The notes under the pieces are model-generated. The model did no database searches. It was not told the origin of the DNA and worked only from the letters and a program-made list of their open reading frames with translations. DNA of 64,000 nucleotides from Photobacterium alginatilyticum (GTDB lineage: Bacteria; Pseudomonadota; Gammaproteobacteria; Enterobacterales; Vibrionaceae). This document shows, one piece after another, positions 37,130-45,839 of the stretch; the first letter of the stretch is position 1; each line of letters begins with the position of its first letter. A program made the translations under genes and the position numbers. The stretch lies in NCBI RefSeq assembly GCF_009910675.1, contig NZ_RSEJ01000010.1, positions 117,264 through 181,263 on the forward strand, written 5' to 3'.

Positions 37130-37567
37130 ATGTTTGAACTGGCATTAACGATTGGTATCGGTTTGCTCGGCGGGATCGCGGTTGGCACCCAGGCTCCGAT
37201 TGCAGGTGCCATGTCACAACGTGTCGGTGGCGCAGCAAGTAGCTTTATCGTCCATCTGGGCGGATTAATCGCCTCGCTGATCCTCCTGCTCTCCCGACGG
37301 GGAGAAGATATCGCCCAATGGCGTGAATTGCCATGGTATATGTTGGGCTGCGGAGCCTTTGGCCTGGTATTGTATCTGTCTATTAGCCACACCATCCCGA
37401 AACTTGGTGCCGTTTCTGCCATCACCTTAATCATTGTCGGCCAGCTTCTTGCGGGGGTCGTTATTGATTATCTGGGTGCTTTCGGCACGATTGCACGAGG
37501 GCTAGAGATGTATCGGATGCTTGGTATCGCACTTTTATTTGCCGGTGCCTATCTCGTTATTCGATAA
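37130..37567 (+). CDS. DMT-family transporter, YdcZ/DUF606 type
   Basis: Small inner-membrane protein of 145 residues with four hydrophobic helices, starting right after GGAGGAATT. The opening LLGGIAVGTQAPIAGAMSQRVGG and the later LYLSISHTIPKLGAVSAITLI fit the DUF606 half-transporters, which usually pair as dimers. It is followed 40 bp later by an epimerase-like gene and is probably controlled by the divergent LysR. Substrate unknown. Confidence 0.87.
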   Translation: MFELALTIGIGLLGGIAVGTQAPIAGAMSQRVGGAASSFIVHLGGLIASLILLLSRRGEDIAQWRELPWYMLGCGAFGLVLYLSISHTIPKLGAVSAITLIIVGQLLAGVVIDYLGAFGTIARGLEMYRMLGIALLFAGAYLVIR

Positions 37568-37606
37568 TTGCCGCCATTCCTGTCTATCAACACGCCCTAG
37601 TCATTT

Positions 37607-38509
37607 ATGAAAATTTTAGTTACCGGCTCTGCCGGTCGGATTGGACGTCATATCTATATCCACTTAATGCGTCATCACCAGGTAGTGGGACTGGATATGG
37701 TCCCCTGCTCAACGGCCGACTTTGTTGGCGATCTTCGGGATCGCGACTTTGTTCGCTCGGCACTGCAAGGGGTTGATGTCATTGTGCATGCGGCATCTTT
37801 GCATGCGCCCCATGTCGGCTTACGCTCTGATCAAGAGTTTGCCGAGATCAACATAGAGGCGACAGAGCAATTAGTCGCAATGGGGATCGAGCTTGGCATC
37901 AGCCACTTTATTTATACTAGTACGACCGCACTATACGGTTATGCGTCGACGCCAAATGGCCGAACCGGTTGGATCACCGAAACAGTGACACCGCAGCCAA
38001 GAACCGTCTACCATCGTACCAAAATCCAGGCTGAGAACCTGCTACAGCGTATCTCAAGGGAGACCTCACTGCCTGTTACCGTCTTACAGATGTCGCGGTG
38101 CTTTCCCGAACCCGCCGATATGATGGCCGTCTACCGCCTGACCCGTGGTATCGATGCCAGAGATGTCGCCTCGGCCCATGGATGTGCCATTAATACACGT
38201 CCTGAGGGTTTTAACCGCTATATCCTGTCGGCAAAAACACCGTTCCGCCGCCAGGACTGTTCATCGCTATACCAGCAGGCTGATGCCGTGATCAGCCAGT
38301 ACGAGCCTGAACTCGCCGCGGCGTTTCAGCGCCGGGGATGGACATTGCCCAAAACGCTCGATCGGGTATACGACTCATCGATGGCACAACAGGTGCTCGG
38401 ATGGCAGCCTCGCTATGGTTACAACAGCGTGCTGGCACAGCTGGACAATGACGTTGCCGAGGTGCTTCCAGTCTCCATTGTTGATAATAAATTCAAGTTA
38501 TTATTTTAA
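37607..38509 (+). CDS. NAD-dependent epimerase/dehydratase (extended SDR)
   Basis: 300 residues. Rossmann loop VTGSAGRIGRHIY at residues 5-17; DLRDRD and VHAASLHAPH follow the usual order; the active-site YxxxK is in TVYHRTKIQAENLL with an upstream Ser/Thr (YTSTTALYGY). This fits sugar-nucleotide or related SDR chemistry. Likely co-transcribed with the YdcZ transporter, hinting at uptake or export of its substrate. The C-terminal half is less conserved with the family. Confidence 0.85.
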   Translation: MKILVTGSAGRIGRHIYIHLMRHHQVVGLDMVPCSTADFVGDLRDRDFVRSALQGVDVIVHAASLHAPHVGLRSDQEFAEINIEATEQLVAMGIELGISHFIYTSTTALYGYASTPNGRTGWITETVTPQPRTVYHRTKIQAENLLQRISRETSLPVTVLQMSRCFPEPADMMAVYRLTRGIDARDVASAHGCAINTRPEGFNRYILSAKTPFRRQDCSSLYQQADAVISQYEPELAAAFQRRGWTLPKTLDRVYDSSMAQQVLGWQPRYGYNSVLAQLDNDVAEVLPVSIVDNKFKLLF

Positions 38510-38602
38510 TAATTATTGATAATTTTAAATTATGTTAGTGGCGCCATATAATGACCCCATCAAAACAAGTGACGATTTAATCAACCGAGTTTGGGGTATG
38601 TT

Positions 38603-39088
38603 ATGAAAATGAATCATGTGGGTATTATGGTCGGCGATATGGATAAAGCTGTTGAGTTTTATACCAATGCACTTGGCCTTGAAGTCGTTATGGGCAATAC
38701 CAAAGTTGAAGAAGAGCGTGAAACCGCAATCGGCAGAATGTGTGTGGCCGTTTTTGGCGAGGGCTTTAAAGGATTTAACATTGCTCACCTTGTCACGACT
38801 GACGGTATTGGCGTTGAGTTGTTTGAAATGAAGGAGCGCCAGGAGCGCCATAACGTTGATTTCTCTCGTATCGGCATCTTCCATTTTTGCCTTCAGACTG
38901 ATGACTTCCAGGGTGCTATCGAGCGTACTGAAAAGTTTGGCGGAAAAGTACGCATGGATATTATGCGCTACCACCCGGAGGATGATAGCAAACCTGCGAA
39001 AATGGTGTACTTGGAAGACCCGTTTGGCAACCTTTTTGAGCTGTACTCTCACACATATGAAGAGACATATTCTTCTGACTATGAGTAA
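38603..39088 (+). CDS. VOC-superfamily (glyoxalase/bleomycin-resistance fold) protein
   Basis: 161 residues from the ATG at 38603 (the TTG four codons earlier is less likely). Two beta-alpha-beta-beta-beta modules: MNHVGIMVGDMDKAVEFYTN and GIFHFCLQTDDFQGAIER. Potential metal ligands are His4 in the first, His in FHFCL and Glu in NLFELYSH, as in metal-dependent dioxygenases and glyoxalase I. Substrate not deducible. A terminator follows. Confidence 0.85.
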   Translation: MKMNHVGIMVGDMDKAVEFYTNALGLEVVMGNTKVEEERETAIGRMCVAVFGEGFKGFNIAHLVTTDGIGVELFEMKERQERHNVDFSRIGIFHFCLQTDDFQGAIERTEKFGGKVRMDIMRYHPEDDSKPAKMVYLEDPFGNLFELYSHTYEETYSSDYE

Positions 39089-39104
39089 TAGATGAAATGT
39101 AGAG

Positions 39105-39133
39105 AAGGGCTGGCCAAGTGTCAGCCCTTTTTG
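39105..39133 (+). terminator. Terminator after the VOC gene
   Basis: Stem AAGGGCTG / CAGCCCTT with a 9-nt loop, followed by TTT and then GGGG. Short but well placed. Confidence 0.75.
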
Positions 39134-39313
39134 GGGTTTATGTCGGTAACGATATTTCCCCTGTTTTTCTCCTGACCGAACGGCTTGCTTTCCAGACGCA
39201 GACCGCACGATTTGTCTGAGCGCCAGTATTCGAAAAGTATGGCTGTTCTATCGGCTCTTTAATATCAATTCAGTAAAAAGAGCGAGATTATCGCGTCTAA
39301 TTAATTATATAAC

Positions 39314-40000
39314 TTAACCGCACTTGGAATCGCCACAGTTGAGGCAAGTTTGGCAGCCGTCTTTGACGATTACCGCTTTGGTGTGGCATTTATAGCAAAG
39401 GGTCGCGCTTGGCGGGAAGTTACCCTTGTCTTCTTCTTTTTCATCCTGTGCTGCTAGTTCAGCTTTTTTTGCATCAAGAAAAGCCTGCTGGTGTTCGTCT
39501 ACCTCAGGCTTGCCCAGCATGCCGATTTCTGTCAGGTGCTGCTCGATGACATTGCCAATCTCTGCTATCAGAGACGGGACATATTTGCCTTTGTTCCAGT
39601 AACCGCCGCGAGGGTCGAATACCGAGCGTAGCTCTTCAACCAGGAAGGTACAGTCGCCGCCTTTACGGAATACAGCCGACATTATACGCGTCAGTGCAAC
39701 AATCCACTGATAGTGCTCTAGGCTCTTCGAGTTGATAAACACTTCGAACGGACGGCGCACTTCATATTCTGTGCCTTCATTCAGTACAACATCATTGATG
39801 GTAATGAACAGGGAGTGCTCAGAGATATGCTCCGGAGTCTTTAGTTTGTAGGTTGTGCCCAACAGCTTTTCTGGCCGTGGCATATCTTCATGCATGTGCA
39901 CAACTTCAATTTCTGGTTTTGCTGGTGCCTCTGGCTGAGCGTCTTGCTCCTGGCTCTTTACTTTGAAACCAACAATTTTGCTGTCAATTTTTTTGACCAT
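39314..40000 (-). CDS. nrdJb: Ribonucleotide reductase class II, small C-terminal subunit NrdJb
   Basis: 228 residues. Corresponds to the C-terminal part of adenosylcobalamin-dependent ribonucleotide reductase, encoded separately. It ends in a cysteine-rich tail (CYKCHTKAVIVKDGCQTCLNCG) able to bind zinc and to supply the redox cysteines that re-reduce the active site. LEHYQWIVALTRIMSAVFRK and DPRGGYWNKGKYVPSLIAEI are family blocks. Twelve bp separate it from nrdJa, so the two are co-translated. Confidence 0.9.
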   Translation of the reverse strand: MVKKIDSKIVGFKVKSQEQDAQPEAPAKPEIEVVHMHEDMPRPEKLLGTTYKLKTPEHISEHSLFITINDVVLNEGTEYEVRRPFEVFINSKSLEHYQWIVALTRIMSAVFRKGGDCTFLVEELRSVFDPRGGYWNKGKYVPSLIAEIGNVIEQHLTEIGMLGKPEVDEHQQAFLDAKKAELAAQDEKEEDKGNFPPSATLCYKCHTKAVIVKDGCQTCLNCGDSKCG

Positions 40001-40012
40001 GATTCTCTAACC

Positions 40013-42163
40013 TTAAAATTTACCGTAGTAACCTTCTTTCAGCGCATCATAAAGGTTCGCTGCAGTGTGGGTTTCGCCGTCATATTCGATTTCTTCGTTG
40101 CCTTTGGCTTCGAAGGTGGAGCCGTCTTCAAGGTTGAACACATAGGTGGTGTTCTCAAGATCCTGCTCTTTGACCAGTACGCCCTGGAACACTTCAGGAT
40201 TGAAGCGGAACGTCGTACAGCCTTTCAGACCTTTGTCATAGGCATCCATGTAGATGTCCTTGAAATCCTCGAACGGGAAGTCTGTCGGTACGTTGGCGGT
40301 TTTAGAGATAGACGAGTCAATCCAGCGTTGTGCCGCGGCCTGAACTTCGACATGCTGGCTTGGGGTAATATCATCGGCGGTGATGAAGTACTCCGGTAGT
40401 TTTGCTTCTTCTTCGGTGCTGTATGGCATGGCTTTGTCATTGATCAGCTCGCGGTAGGCAAGCAGCTCAAAGCTGTACACATCAACACTTTCTTTCGTTT
40501 TCTTGCCCGTCACAATCACGTTTCGTGTGTAGTGGTGGGCAAAGCTTGGCTCGATACCGTTACTGGCGTTGTTTGCCAGCGACAGCGAGATAGTGCCTGT
40601 CGGGGCGATGGAGCTGTGGTGGGTAAAACGCGCACCGTGCTTGGCTAGCTCCTCGACAAGGGCTGGTTCGACTTCAGCGACTTGCTGCATGTAGCGGCTG
40701 TATTTGGCATGCAGCACTTTACCTTTGAGCTTGTCGCCGACCTTGATACCGTCCTTTGCCATCTCAGGGCGCAGACGCATCATCTTGGCAGTGATTTCAA
40801 ACTCTTCATTCATTACTGGTGCCACGCCTTTTTCTTTGGCAAGGCTAAGGGCTTCTTTCCAGCCGGTGATCGCCATTTCCTGGGCAATTTGCTCGGTAAA
40901 GGCTACAGAGGCTGCGCTGCCGTATTTGTGCTTCAGCATGGTCGTTGTCGAACCAAGGCCCAAAAAGCCCATACCGTGGCGGCGTTTATGCTCGATCTCA
41001 TGGCGTTGCTTTTCAAGTGGCAGCTTGTTGATTTCGACCACGTTGTCTAGCATACGGGTGAAAATAGTCACAACACGACGGTAGGCATCCCAGTCGAAGT
41101 GGGCGTTGTCAGTAAATGGTTCACGAACAAATTTAGTCAGGTTAACCGAGCCCAGCAGGCATGCGCCGTAAGGCGGCAGCGGTTGCTCACCGCATGGGTT
41201 GGTAGCGCGGATCTCTTCGCAGAACCAGTTGTTGTTCATTTGGTTGACCTTGTCGATCAGGATGAAACCCGGCTCGGCGTAGTCATAGGTTGACGTCATG
41301 ATAACGTTCCACAGGTTGCGGGCAGGCATGGTGCGGAATACCTTACATGCAACTCGACCTTCGCTATCTTCGACAAGATCTTCTTTTGTCGGCCAGTCAG
41401 TCCAGACGATAGACTCATCATTTTGCAGATCCAGTCCGTCTTGTTTGGCTTCTTTGGCCGTAACAGGGAACATCAACTGCCACTCGCGATCGTTCTTAAC
41501 GGCTTCGATAAATTGTTCGGTGATCAGCAGAGACAAGTTGAACTGGCGCAGGCGACCATCTTCTCGCTTGGCGCGGATAAAGTCGATGATATCCGGGTGG
41601 CGGATGTCCATGGTGCCCATTTGCGCACCGCGGCGACCACCGGCCGACGAAACGGTGAAACACATTTTGTCGTAGATATCCATGAATGACAACGGACCGG
41701 AGGTATAAGCACCAGCACCCGAGACAAACGCACCGCGCGGACGCAGGGTAGAGAAGTCGTAGCCAATACCACAGCCAGCTTTTAGCGTAAGCCCGGCCTC
41801 GTGTACCTTACCGAGAATATCATCCATCGAATCCTGAATAGTGCCGGAAACGGTGCAGTTGATCGTCGACGTAGCTGGTTTGTGTTCAAATGCGCCGGCA
41901 TTGGAGGTAATCCGGCCTGCCGGGATAGCGCCGTTACGAAGTGCCCACAGGAATTCGTTGTACCAGTGTTCTTTGACTTTATCTTCTTCTAAATCAGCTA
42001 ACGCGCGAGCAACACGTTTGAAGGTATCGTCAAGCGTGACATCAATAGCTTTTCCATGCTTTGACTTAAGACGATACTTGCTGTCCCAGATCTCCATCGA
42101 GGTAGATTGGTATGCAATATCGATTGCTTGAGATACTTCAGAAGCTGTTGGGGTTTTCGCCAT
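40013..42163 (-). CDS. nrdJa: Adenosylcobalamin-dependent ribonucleotide reductase, large subunit NrdJa
   Basis: 716 residues; makes deoxyribonucleotides independent of oxygen, using B12. The substrate/radical region is recognisable by NPCGEQPLPPYGACLLGSVN (active-site Cys) and KMCFTVSSAGGRRGAQMGTM, with TGTISLSLANNASNGIEPSF near the C-terminus. AAGGTG precedes the ATG. With nrdJb downstream it forms the split class II enzyme known from Pseudomonas and some Vibrionaceae. No cobalamin riboswitch was found in the leader. Confidence 0.94.
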   Translation of the reverse strand: MAKTPTASEVSQAIDIAYQSTSMEIWDSKYRLKSKHGKAIDVTLDDTFKRVARALADLEEDKVKEHWYNEFLWALRNGAIPAGRITSNAGAFEHKPATSTINCTVSGTIQDSMDDILGKVHEAGLTLKAGCGIGYDFSTLRPRGAFVSGAGAYTSGPLSFMDIYDKMCFTVSSAGGRRGAQMGTMDIRHPDIIDFIRAKREDGRLRQFNLSLLITEQFIEAVKNDREWQLMFPVTAKEAKQDGLDLQNDESIVWTDWPTKEDLVEDSEGRVACKVFRTMPARNLWNVIMTSTYDYAEPGFILIDKVNQMNNNWFCEEIRATNPCGEQPLPPYGACLLGSVNLTKFVREPFTDNAHFDWDAYRRVVTIFTRMLDNVVEINKLPLEKQRHEIEHKRRHGMGFLGLGSTTTMLKHKYGSAASVAFTEQIAQEMAITGWKEALSLAKEKGVAPVMNEEFEITAKMMRLRPEMAKDGIKVGDKLKGKVLHAKYSRYMQQVAEVEPALVEELAKHGARFTHHSSIAPTGTISLSLANNASNGIEPSFAHHYTRNVIVTGKKTKESVDVYSFELLAYRELINDKAMPYSTEEEAKLPEYFITADDITPSQHVEVQAAAQRWIDSSISKTANVPTDFPFEDFKDIYMDAYDKGLKGCTTFRFNPEVFQGVLVKEQDLENTTYVFNLEDGSTFEAKGNEEIEYDGETHTAANLYDALKEGYYGKF

Positions 42164-42595
42164 TATGAATGCACCTTAATGTTTGTCATTTATTCCTGCA
42201 CGATTGATATAACTCAGAATCATAAAAAACTGCTTTATATCCATATGACGTTCGTTGAGCCTGAACGTAATATGTTGTGGCAAGGTGGCAGATCAAACCA
42301 CTATATATGATGATCTTCAAGTCTTGACAGCCATATTATCTACCCATGTGATCCGACTGTTAAGTACAAAGATCAACAAGTGTAAAAATTGTTTTGCATT
42401 GGTATTGAAATCACTTTTGCAAGCTTGGGGTGGGGGATATGAAAACAGATAGCGTAAATCTTGATCGTTCAGCGCTTAAGGGAGTCAAGAGTATAAGAAA
42501 ACGCTTGTGCTCAACGTCAGGATATGGATAATTCGCCTCGTCTTCAGAGAGTGGCCAGTCCTCACTTTCTATCTTGTTTCCTTGAAACAAAATAT
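42164..42595. other. Upstream region of nrdJa / leader of tRNA-Cys
   Basis: 432 bp with no gene. CCACTATATATGATGA (42298-42313) resembles an NrdR box but no second box at the usual spacing is obvious. No B12-box sequence seen. The right part should hold the tRNA promoter. Confidence 0.35.
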
Positions 42596-42669
42596 GGCGC
42601 GTTGGCAGAGTGGCTATGCAGCGGATTGCAAATCCGTGGACCTCGGTTCGACTCCGGGACGCGCCTCCA
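42596..42669 (+). tRNA. tRNA-Cys (GCA anticodon)
   Basis: 74 nt with encoded CCA. Acceptor stem GGCGCGT pairs with ACGCGCC, then discriminator T and CCA. D-arm GGCAGAGTGGCTATGC; anticodon arm GCGGA-TTGCAAA-TCCGT with GCA at 42628-42630; T-arm with GGTTCGACTCC. All arms fold. It stands alone, with no neighbouring tRNA. Confidence 0.97.
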
Positions 42670-42844
42670 TCTTCTCGCGTTAAACTCACCAATCAGTATT
42701 CATTCCCCGTTATCTTAGTTTCACCCTTTTCACCATCGATTAATTTATCATCTGATCAATCCGTTATCTTATTGTTTGAATGTCTGTAGGTGTAGATGTA
42801 GGTGCCGGTAGGCTATGAGATTTTAATTTTAGTCTGAGATACAA

Positions 42845-42868
42845 AAACAGCCCCGAATGAGGCTGTTT
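42845..42868 (-). terminator. Terminator of the DsbA-like gene
   Basis: 8-bp stem AAACAGCC / GGCTGTTT with an 8-nt loop; on the minus strand it leads into TTTTTGT. Good intrinsic terminator. Confidence 0.85.
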
Positions 42869-42897
42869 GTTGGTTGCCAGGTGTTACCCCGGGATGC

Positions 42898-43518
42898 TTA
42901 CTTGCCGTCTAGCTTAGCAAGATAGCTAATTGTATTGGCCATGTCTTCCAGGCTTTCATGTGCGCTGCTTTCAACGAGATACTTGCCCTGAACAAGGAAG
43001 GCCGGGACAGAGGCAATTTCGGCGTTCGTGACGACTTGCTCTGCTTCAGTTAGCTTCTGATACACTTGTTTGTGCTGTTCTTCGGTCAGTTCAAAAGGGC
43101 TAGTCAGATTATGAGTGGCGAAAATTTTGGTCAGTAGTGTTTTTCGCTCACCTTCAGTGACAGTGTCACCTGTGTCCTGTACGTAGGCGAACAATGATTC
43201 CATTAGCGCAGCATCAGGTGCCCCATCGTTCTGAATAGCGACCGTATAGTAGATATAAGCTGCGATCTGAGCACTTTTATTGAACGTGACGTGAACTTTG
43301 TCGATATCGACGCCTGCTAGTTTTTCGATCTCAGGTAGCATTGTCTCCATGCTACGGCAGTGCCCGCAAGCCAGCGAGAAGACTTCGATAACAGGCGCAG
43401 CATTCTCTACCGTTTCTGCAATGATTTTGTATTTAACACCTTCTTTCGGTGTTGCAGCATCATTACAGCCAGCCAGAGCAAGAAGGGCGACAAACAGAGG
43501 AATTATGGATTTAAGCAT
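42898..43518 (-). CDS. DsbA-like thiol oxidoreductase, predicted lipoprotein, CGHC active site
   Basis: 206 residues. Signal peptide with lipobox LALAGC gives Cys18 as lipid anchor, unusual for soluble DsbA. The thioredoxin-fold active site is C51-G-H-C54 in VFSLACGHCRSME, and the cis-proline loop is ASVPAFLVQGKY. DsbA normally has CPHC, so the dipeptide change (PDI-like) should alter redox potential. The helical insert between them fits DsbA rather than thioredoxin. It probably introduces or shuffles disulphides in the periplasm. Single gene. Confidence 0.88.
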   Translation of the reverse strand: MLKSIIPLFVALLALAGCNDAATPKEGVKYKIIAETVENAAPVIEVFSLACGHCRSMETMLPEIEKLAGVDIDKVHVTFNKSAQIAAYIYYTVAIQNDGAPDAALMESLFAYVQDTGDTVTEGERKTLLTKIFATHNLTSPFELTEEQHKQVYQKLTEAEQVVTNAEIASVPAFLVQGKYLVESSAHESLEDMANTISYLAKLDGK

Positions 43519-43716
43519 TGTTAAGATACTAACTAGTTAAAAGTAATCATTAATTATGGCTGAATCCTGGGGAAAATACGTGGTAATACATCAAAACTTA
43601 CATAGTTTTACCTATTAGGGCTAAATACTGGGCCAAGGCCAATTGTTCACTTAAGTGATTGTAGAATTTTTAAATTTCTGTATGATAAGCGGCTTTTTTC
43701 TGTGTGGAGGTACGGC

Positions 43717-45069
43717 ATGTACATAGGTTTTGATTACGGAACAGCAAATTGCTCTGTCGCTATGATGGCACAGGGAAAACCGCAGCTGCTATCGCTTGAA
43801 AGTGGCAACAAGTACATACCTTCCACACTGTGCGCACCAACCCGGGAGGCGGTCAGCGAATGCCTTTATCGCCATATGGGTGTGGAGCCGGGAGATAAGG
43901 TTGGCGAGCAAGTGCTTCGCCGGGCTATCGCTCTTAACCGTGATGAAGACATTATTGTCGAGAAGGGCGATCTGCTTTTCGGACAAGCGGCGCTTGATTT
44001 GTACCTCGATGATCCCGAAGAGGTGTATTACGTAAAATCACCCAAATCTTTCCTCGGTGCAAATGGCCTGCGCGATGTGCAAATCAGTTTCTTTGAAGAT
44101 CTGGTCTGCGCCATGATGAGCAATATCAAGATGCAGTCGGAGCTGTCGCTCGATAGCTCTATCGAGAGCACTGTGATTGGGAGACCGGTGAACTTTCAGG
44201 GAACCGGAGGCGAACGAGCCAATCAGCAGGCTGAAATGATCCTGAGCCAGGCTGCCAAGCGTGCCGGGTTCAAGCACATTGAGTTCCAGTATGAGCCTGT
44301 AGCAGCAGGACTGGAATATGAAAGTACACTGACGGAAAACAAAACCGTGCTGGTGGTCGATATCGGTGGTGGTACAACAGACTGCTCTATGATCGAGATG
44401 GGCCCGGATTGGCAAGGAAAGGCCGACCGTCAGGAAAGCCTGCTGGCGCACAGCGGCCTTCGGGTCGGCGGTAATGATCTGGATATCCACCTTGCATTTC
44501 GCCAGTTGATGCCGATGCTCGGCCTCGGCAGCAAAACCCGCAATGGGATTGATATGCCGATCAGCCAGTTTTGGAACCCGATAGCAATCAATAACATTGT
44601 TGCCCAGACCGAGTTCTACAGTGCGTCTAACCTAACGGTATTGGATCAGCTGCGACGTGATGCTGCTGAGCCGGAGAAGCTGCTTCACTTGCTGCGTGTT
44701 TATCACGAAACACTGGGCTATCAATTGGTCAGAAAGGCGGAAGAGTGCAAAATTGCTCTATCGGATGCGGCATCCTGCCGTGTTGAGCTTGAAGGGTTGT
44801 CGGAATTGCTTGATGTTTCTGTCACGCAGCAAGATATGGCTGCTGCCATTGAGTCGCCAAGGGTTAAGATGAGCCAACTGGTAACGGAAGCAATACAGCA
44901 AAGTGCTAAAAAGCCCGATGTCGTCTACATGACGGGAGGGACGGCCCGTTCGCCGATCCTCAGAGCCTGTATCGAGCAACAATTGCCTGATGTCCCTGTT
45001 GTCAGCGGAAGCTATTTTGGCTCAGTGACTGCCGGCCTGGCAAGGTGGGCAGAGCGCTGTTTTGCCTAA
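43717..45069 (+). CDS. yegD: Hsp70-like chaperone YegD
   Basis: 450 residues, the length of E. coli YegD. GTGGAGGTACGGC precedes the ATG at 43717. Actin/Hsp70 ATPase marks: phosphate 1 IGFDYGTANCSVAMM, the VIGRPVNFQG and YEPVAAGLEYE blocks, phosphate 2 VLVVDIGGGTTDCSMI, and the adenosine motif VYMTGGTARSP. It lacks the classical C-terminal substrate-binding domain of DnaK. Client and partner J-protein unknown; a membrane J-domain protein is encoded about 5 kb away. Confidence 0.94.
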   Translation: MYIGFDYGTANCSVAMMAQGKPQLLSLESGNKYIPSTLCAPTREAVSECLYRHMGVEPGDKVGEQVLRRAIALNRDEDIIVEKGDLLFGQAALDLYLDDPEEVYYVKSPKSFLGANGLRDVQISFFEDLVCAMMSNIKMQSELSLDSSIESTVIGRPVNFQGTGGERANQQAEMILSQAAKRAGFKHIEFQYEPVAAGLEYESTLTENKTVLVVDIGGGTTDCSMIEMGPDWQGKADRQESLLAHSGLRVGGNDLDIHLAFRQLMPMLGLGSKTRNGIDMPISQFWNPIAINNIVAQTEFYSASNLTVLDQLRRDAAEPEKLLHLLRVYHETLGYQLVRKAEECKIALSDAASCRVELEGLSELLDVSVTQQDMAAAIESPRVKMSQLVTEAIQQSAKKPDVVYMTGGTARSPILRACIEQQLPDVPVVSGSYFGSVTAGLARWAERCFA

Positions 45070-45083
45070 GCGCTGTCGCTAGA

Positions 45084-45104
45084 AAGCCCGCTAATGTCGG
45101 GCTT
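45084..45104 (+). terminator. Hairpin after yegD
   Basis: 7-bp stem AAGCCCG / CGGGCTT with loop CTAATGT between the yegD stop and the converging HiPIP gene; weak T tract. Confidence 0.6.
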
Positions 45105-45147
45105 ATTATGTTCGAATGCTCTAAACACGATTCATCAGAGGTGTTGA

Positions 45148-45447
45148 TCAGCCAGCCCAGGCTGAACACCAGCCGCTTGAAGAAACTAGCTTACCAGGGA
45201 AGAGTTGACACGGACGCCATTCATCACCCGCCTCACCTTGAAGCAATACACAGTTCGAACAGTTTCTGTCCTCGTACGGTGACTTATGCGTGTACTTGAG
45301 TGCTGATGCTTGTGCATCGCTTTCATCTAGGTGGGGCAGGTCAGAAGCCTGAGCCGGCTTGATTAGGTTTTTCCCTCCCAGCGTAACTCCGATGACACCG
45401 GCGAGGGTGAATTTTAAAAATCTTCTTCGATTCGATTGATCATTCAT
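45148..45447 (-). CDS. High-potential iron-sulphur protein (HiPIP)
   Basis: Periplasmic [4Fe-4S] electron carrier of 99 residues. A twin-arginine signal (SNRRRFLKF) precedes a hydrophobic stretch and an alanine-rich cleavage region near AQAS. Mature part has the four cluster cysteines C63, C66, C80 and C94 in the spacing C-x2-C-x13-C-x13-C, with the preceding KYTHKSPYED helix typical of HiPIP. AAGGAAGTCAC precedes the ATG. Monocistronic. Confidence 0.93.
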   Translation of the reverse strand: MNDQSNRRRFLKFTLAGVIGVTLGGKNLIKPAQASDLPHLDESDAQASALKYTHKSPYEDRNCSNCVLLQGEAGDEWRPCQLFPGKLVSSSGWCSAWAG

Positions 45448-45839
45448 TGTGACTTCCTTCTTGTGCTTTTCGACATTGCTTCTCGTTTTTATTATGAGGC
45501 GACGGGCACCTGTATTTAGATACCAAGCAAAGCTGGCTAGATAAGTTTGGAAGGCAAATAGCCGGGCGTCATTTTCCTTTTTGCGAAAGTGCTTAATTAG
45601 TTAGCAATAAGAGCGAATATAGAGGACTCGATCACCTAGTAGGTATGCAATGGATTACATCTATTAACAAATTTTTAATAAAAATCGTGTCGCCCTGTCA
45701 AGAATAAGTGTTTGACTAGCAAAGGTTTGAGTCTGAGCAAAAAAACACAAAATTTAGCAACCCCACTGTTGCAACATTTCCTTTACAAGCGCATGCTATG
45801 ACCGCCTTACCAAAGACGAAAAGAACAAAGGTAGAGAAA
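45448..45839. other. Divergent intergenic region, HiPIP / HAD gene
   Basis: About 390 bp, AT-rich, no ORF with support. Should carry promoters in both directions; no specific operator recognised. Confidence 0.4.

Noticed and set aside
38525..39208. 227-codon open frame on the minus strand opposite the VOC gene
   Set aside because: The plus-strand VOC protein has clear domain motifs; the opposite frame has no recognisable content.
42164..42595. Possible cobalamin riboswitch upstream of nrdJa
   Set aside because: No B12-box-like sequence or suitable aptamer elements are present in the leader.
42596..42669. tRNA-Cys as an attachment site for an island
   Set aside because: No repeat of the tRNA 3' end and no integrase were found near it; flanking genes look core-like.
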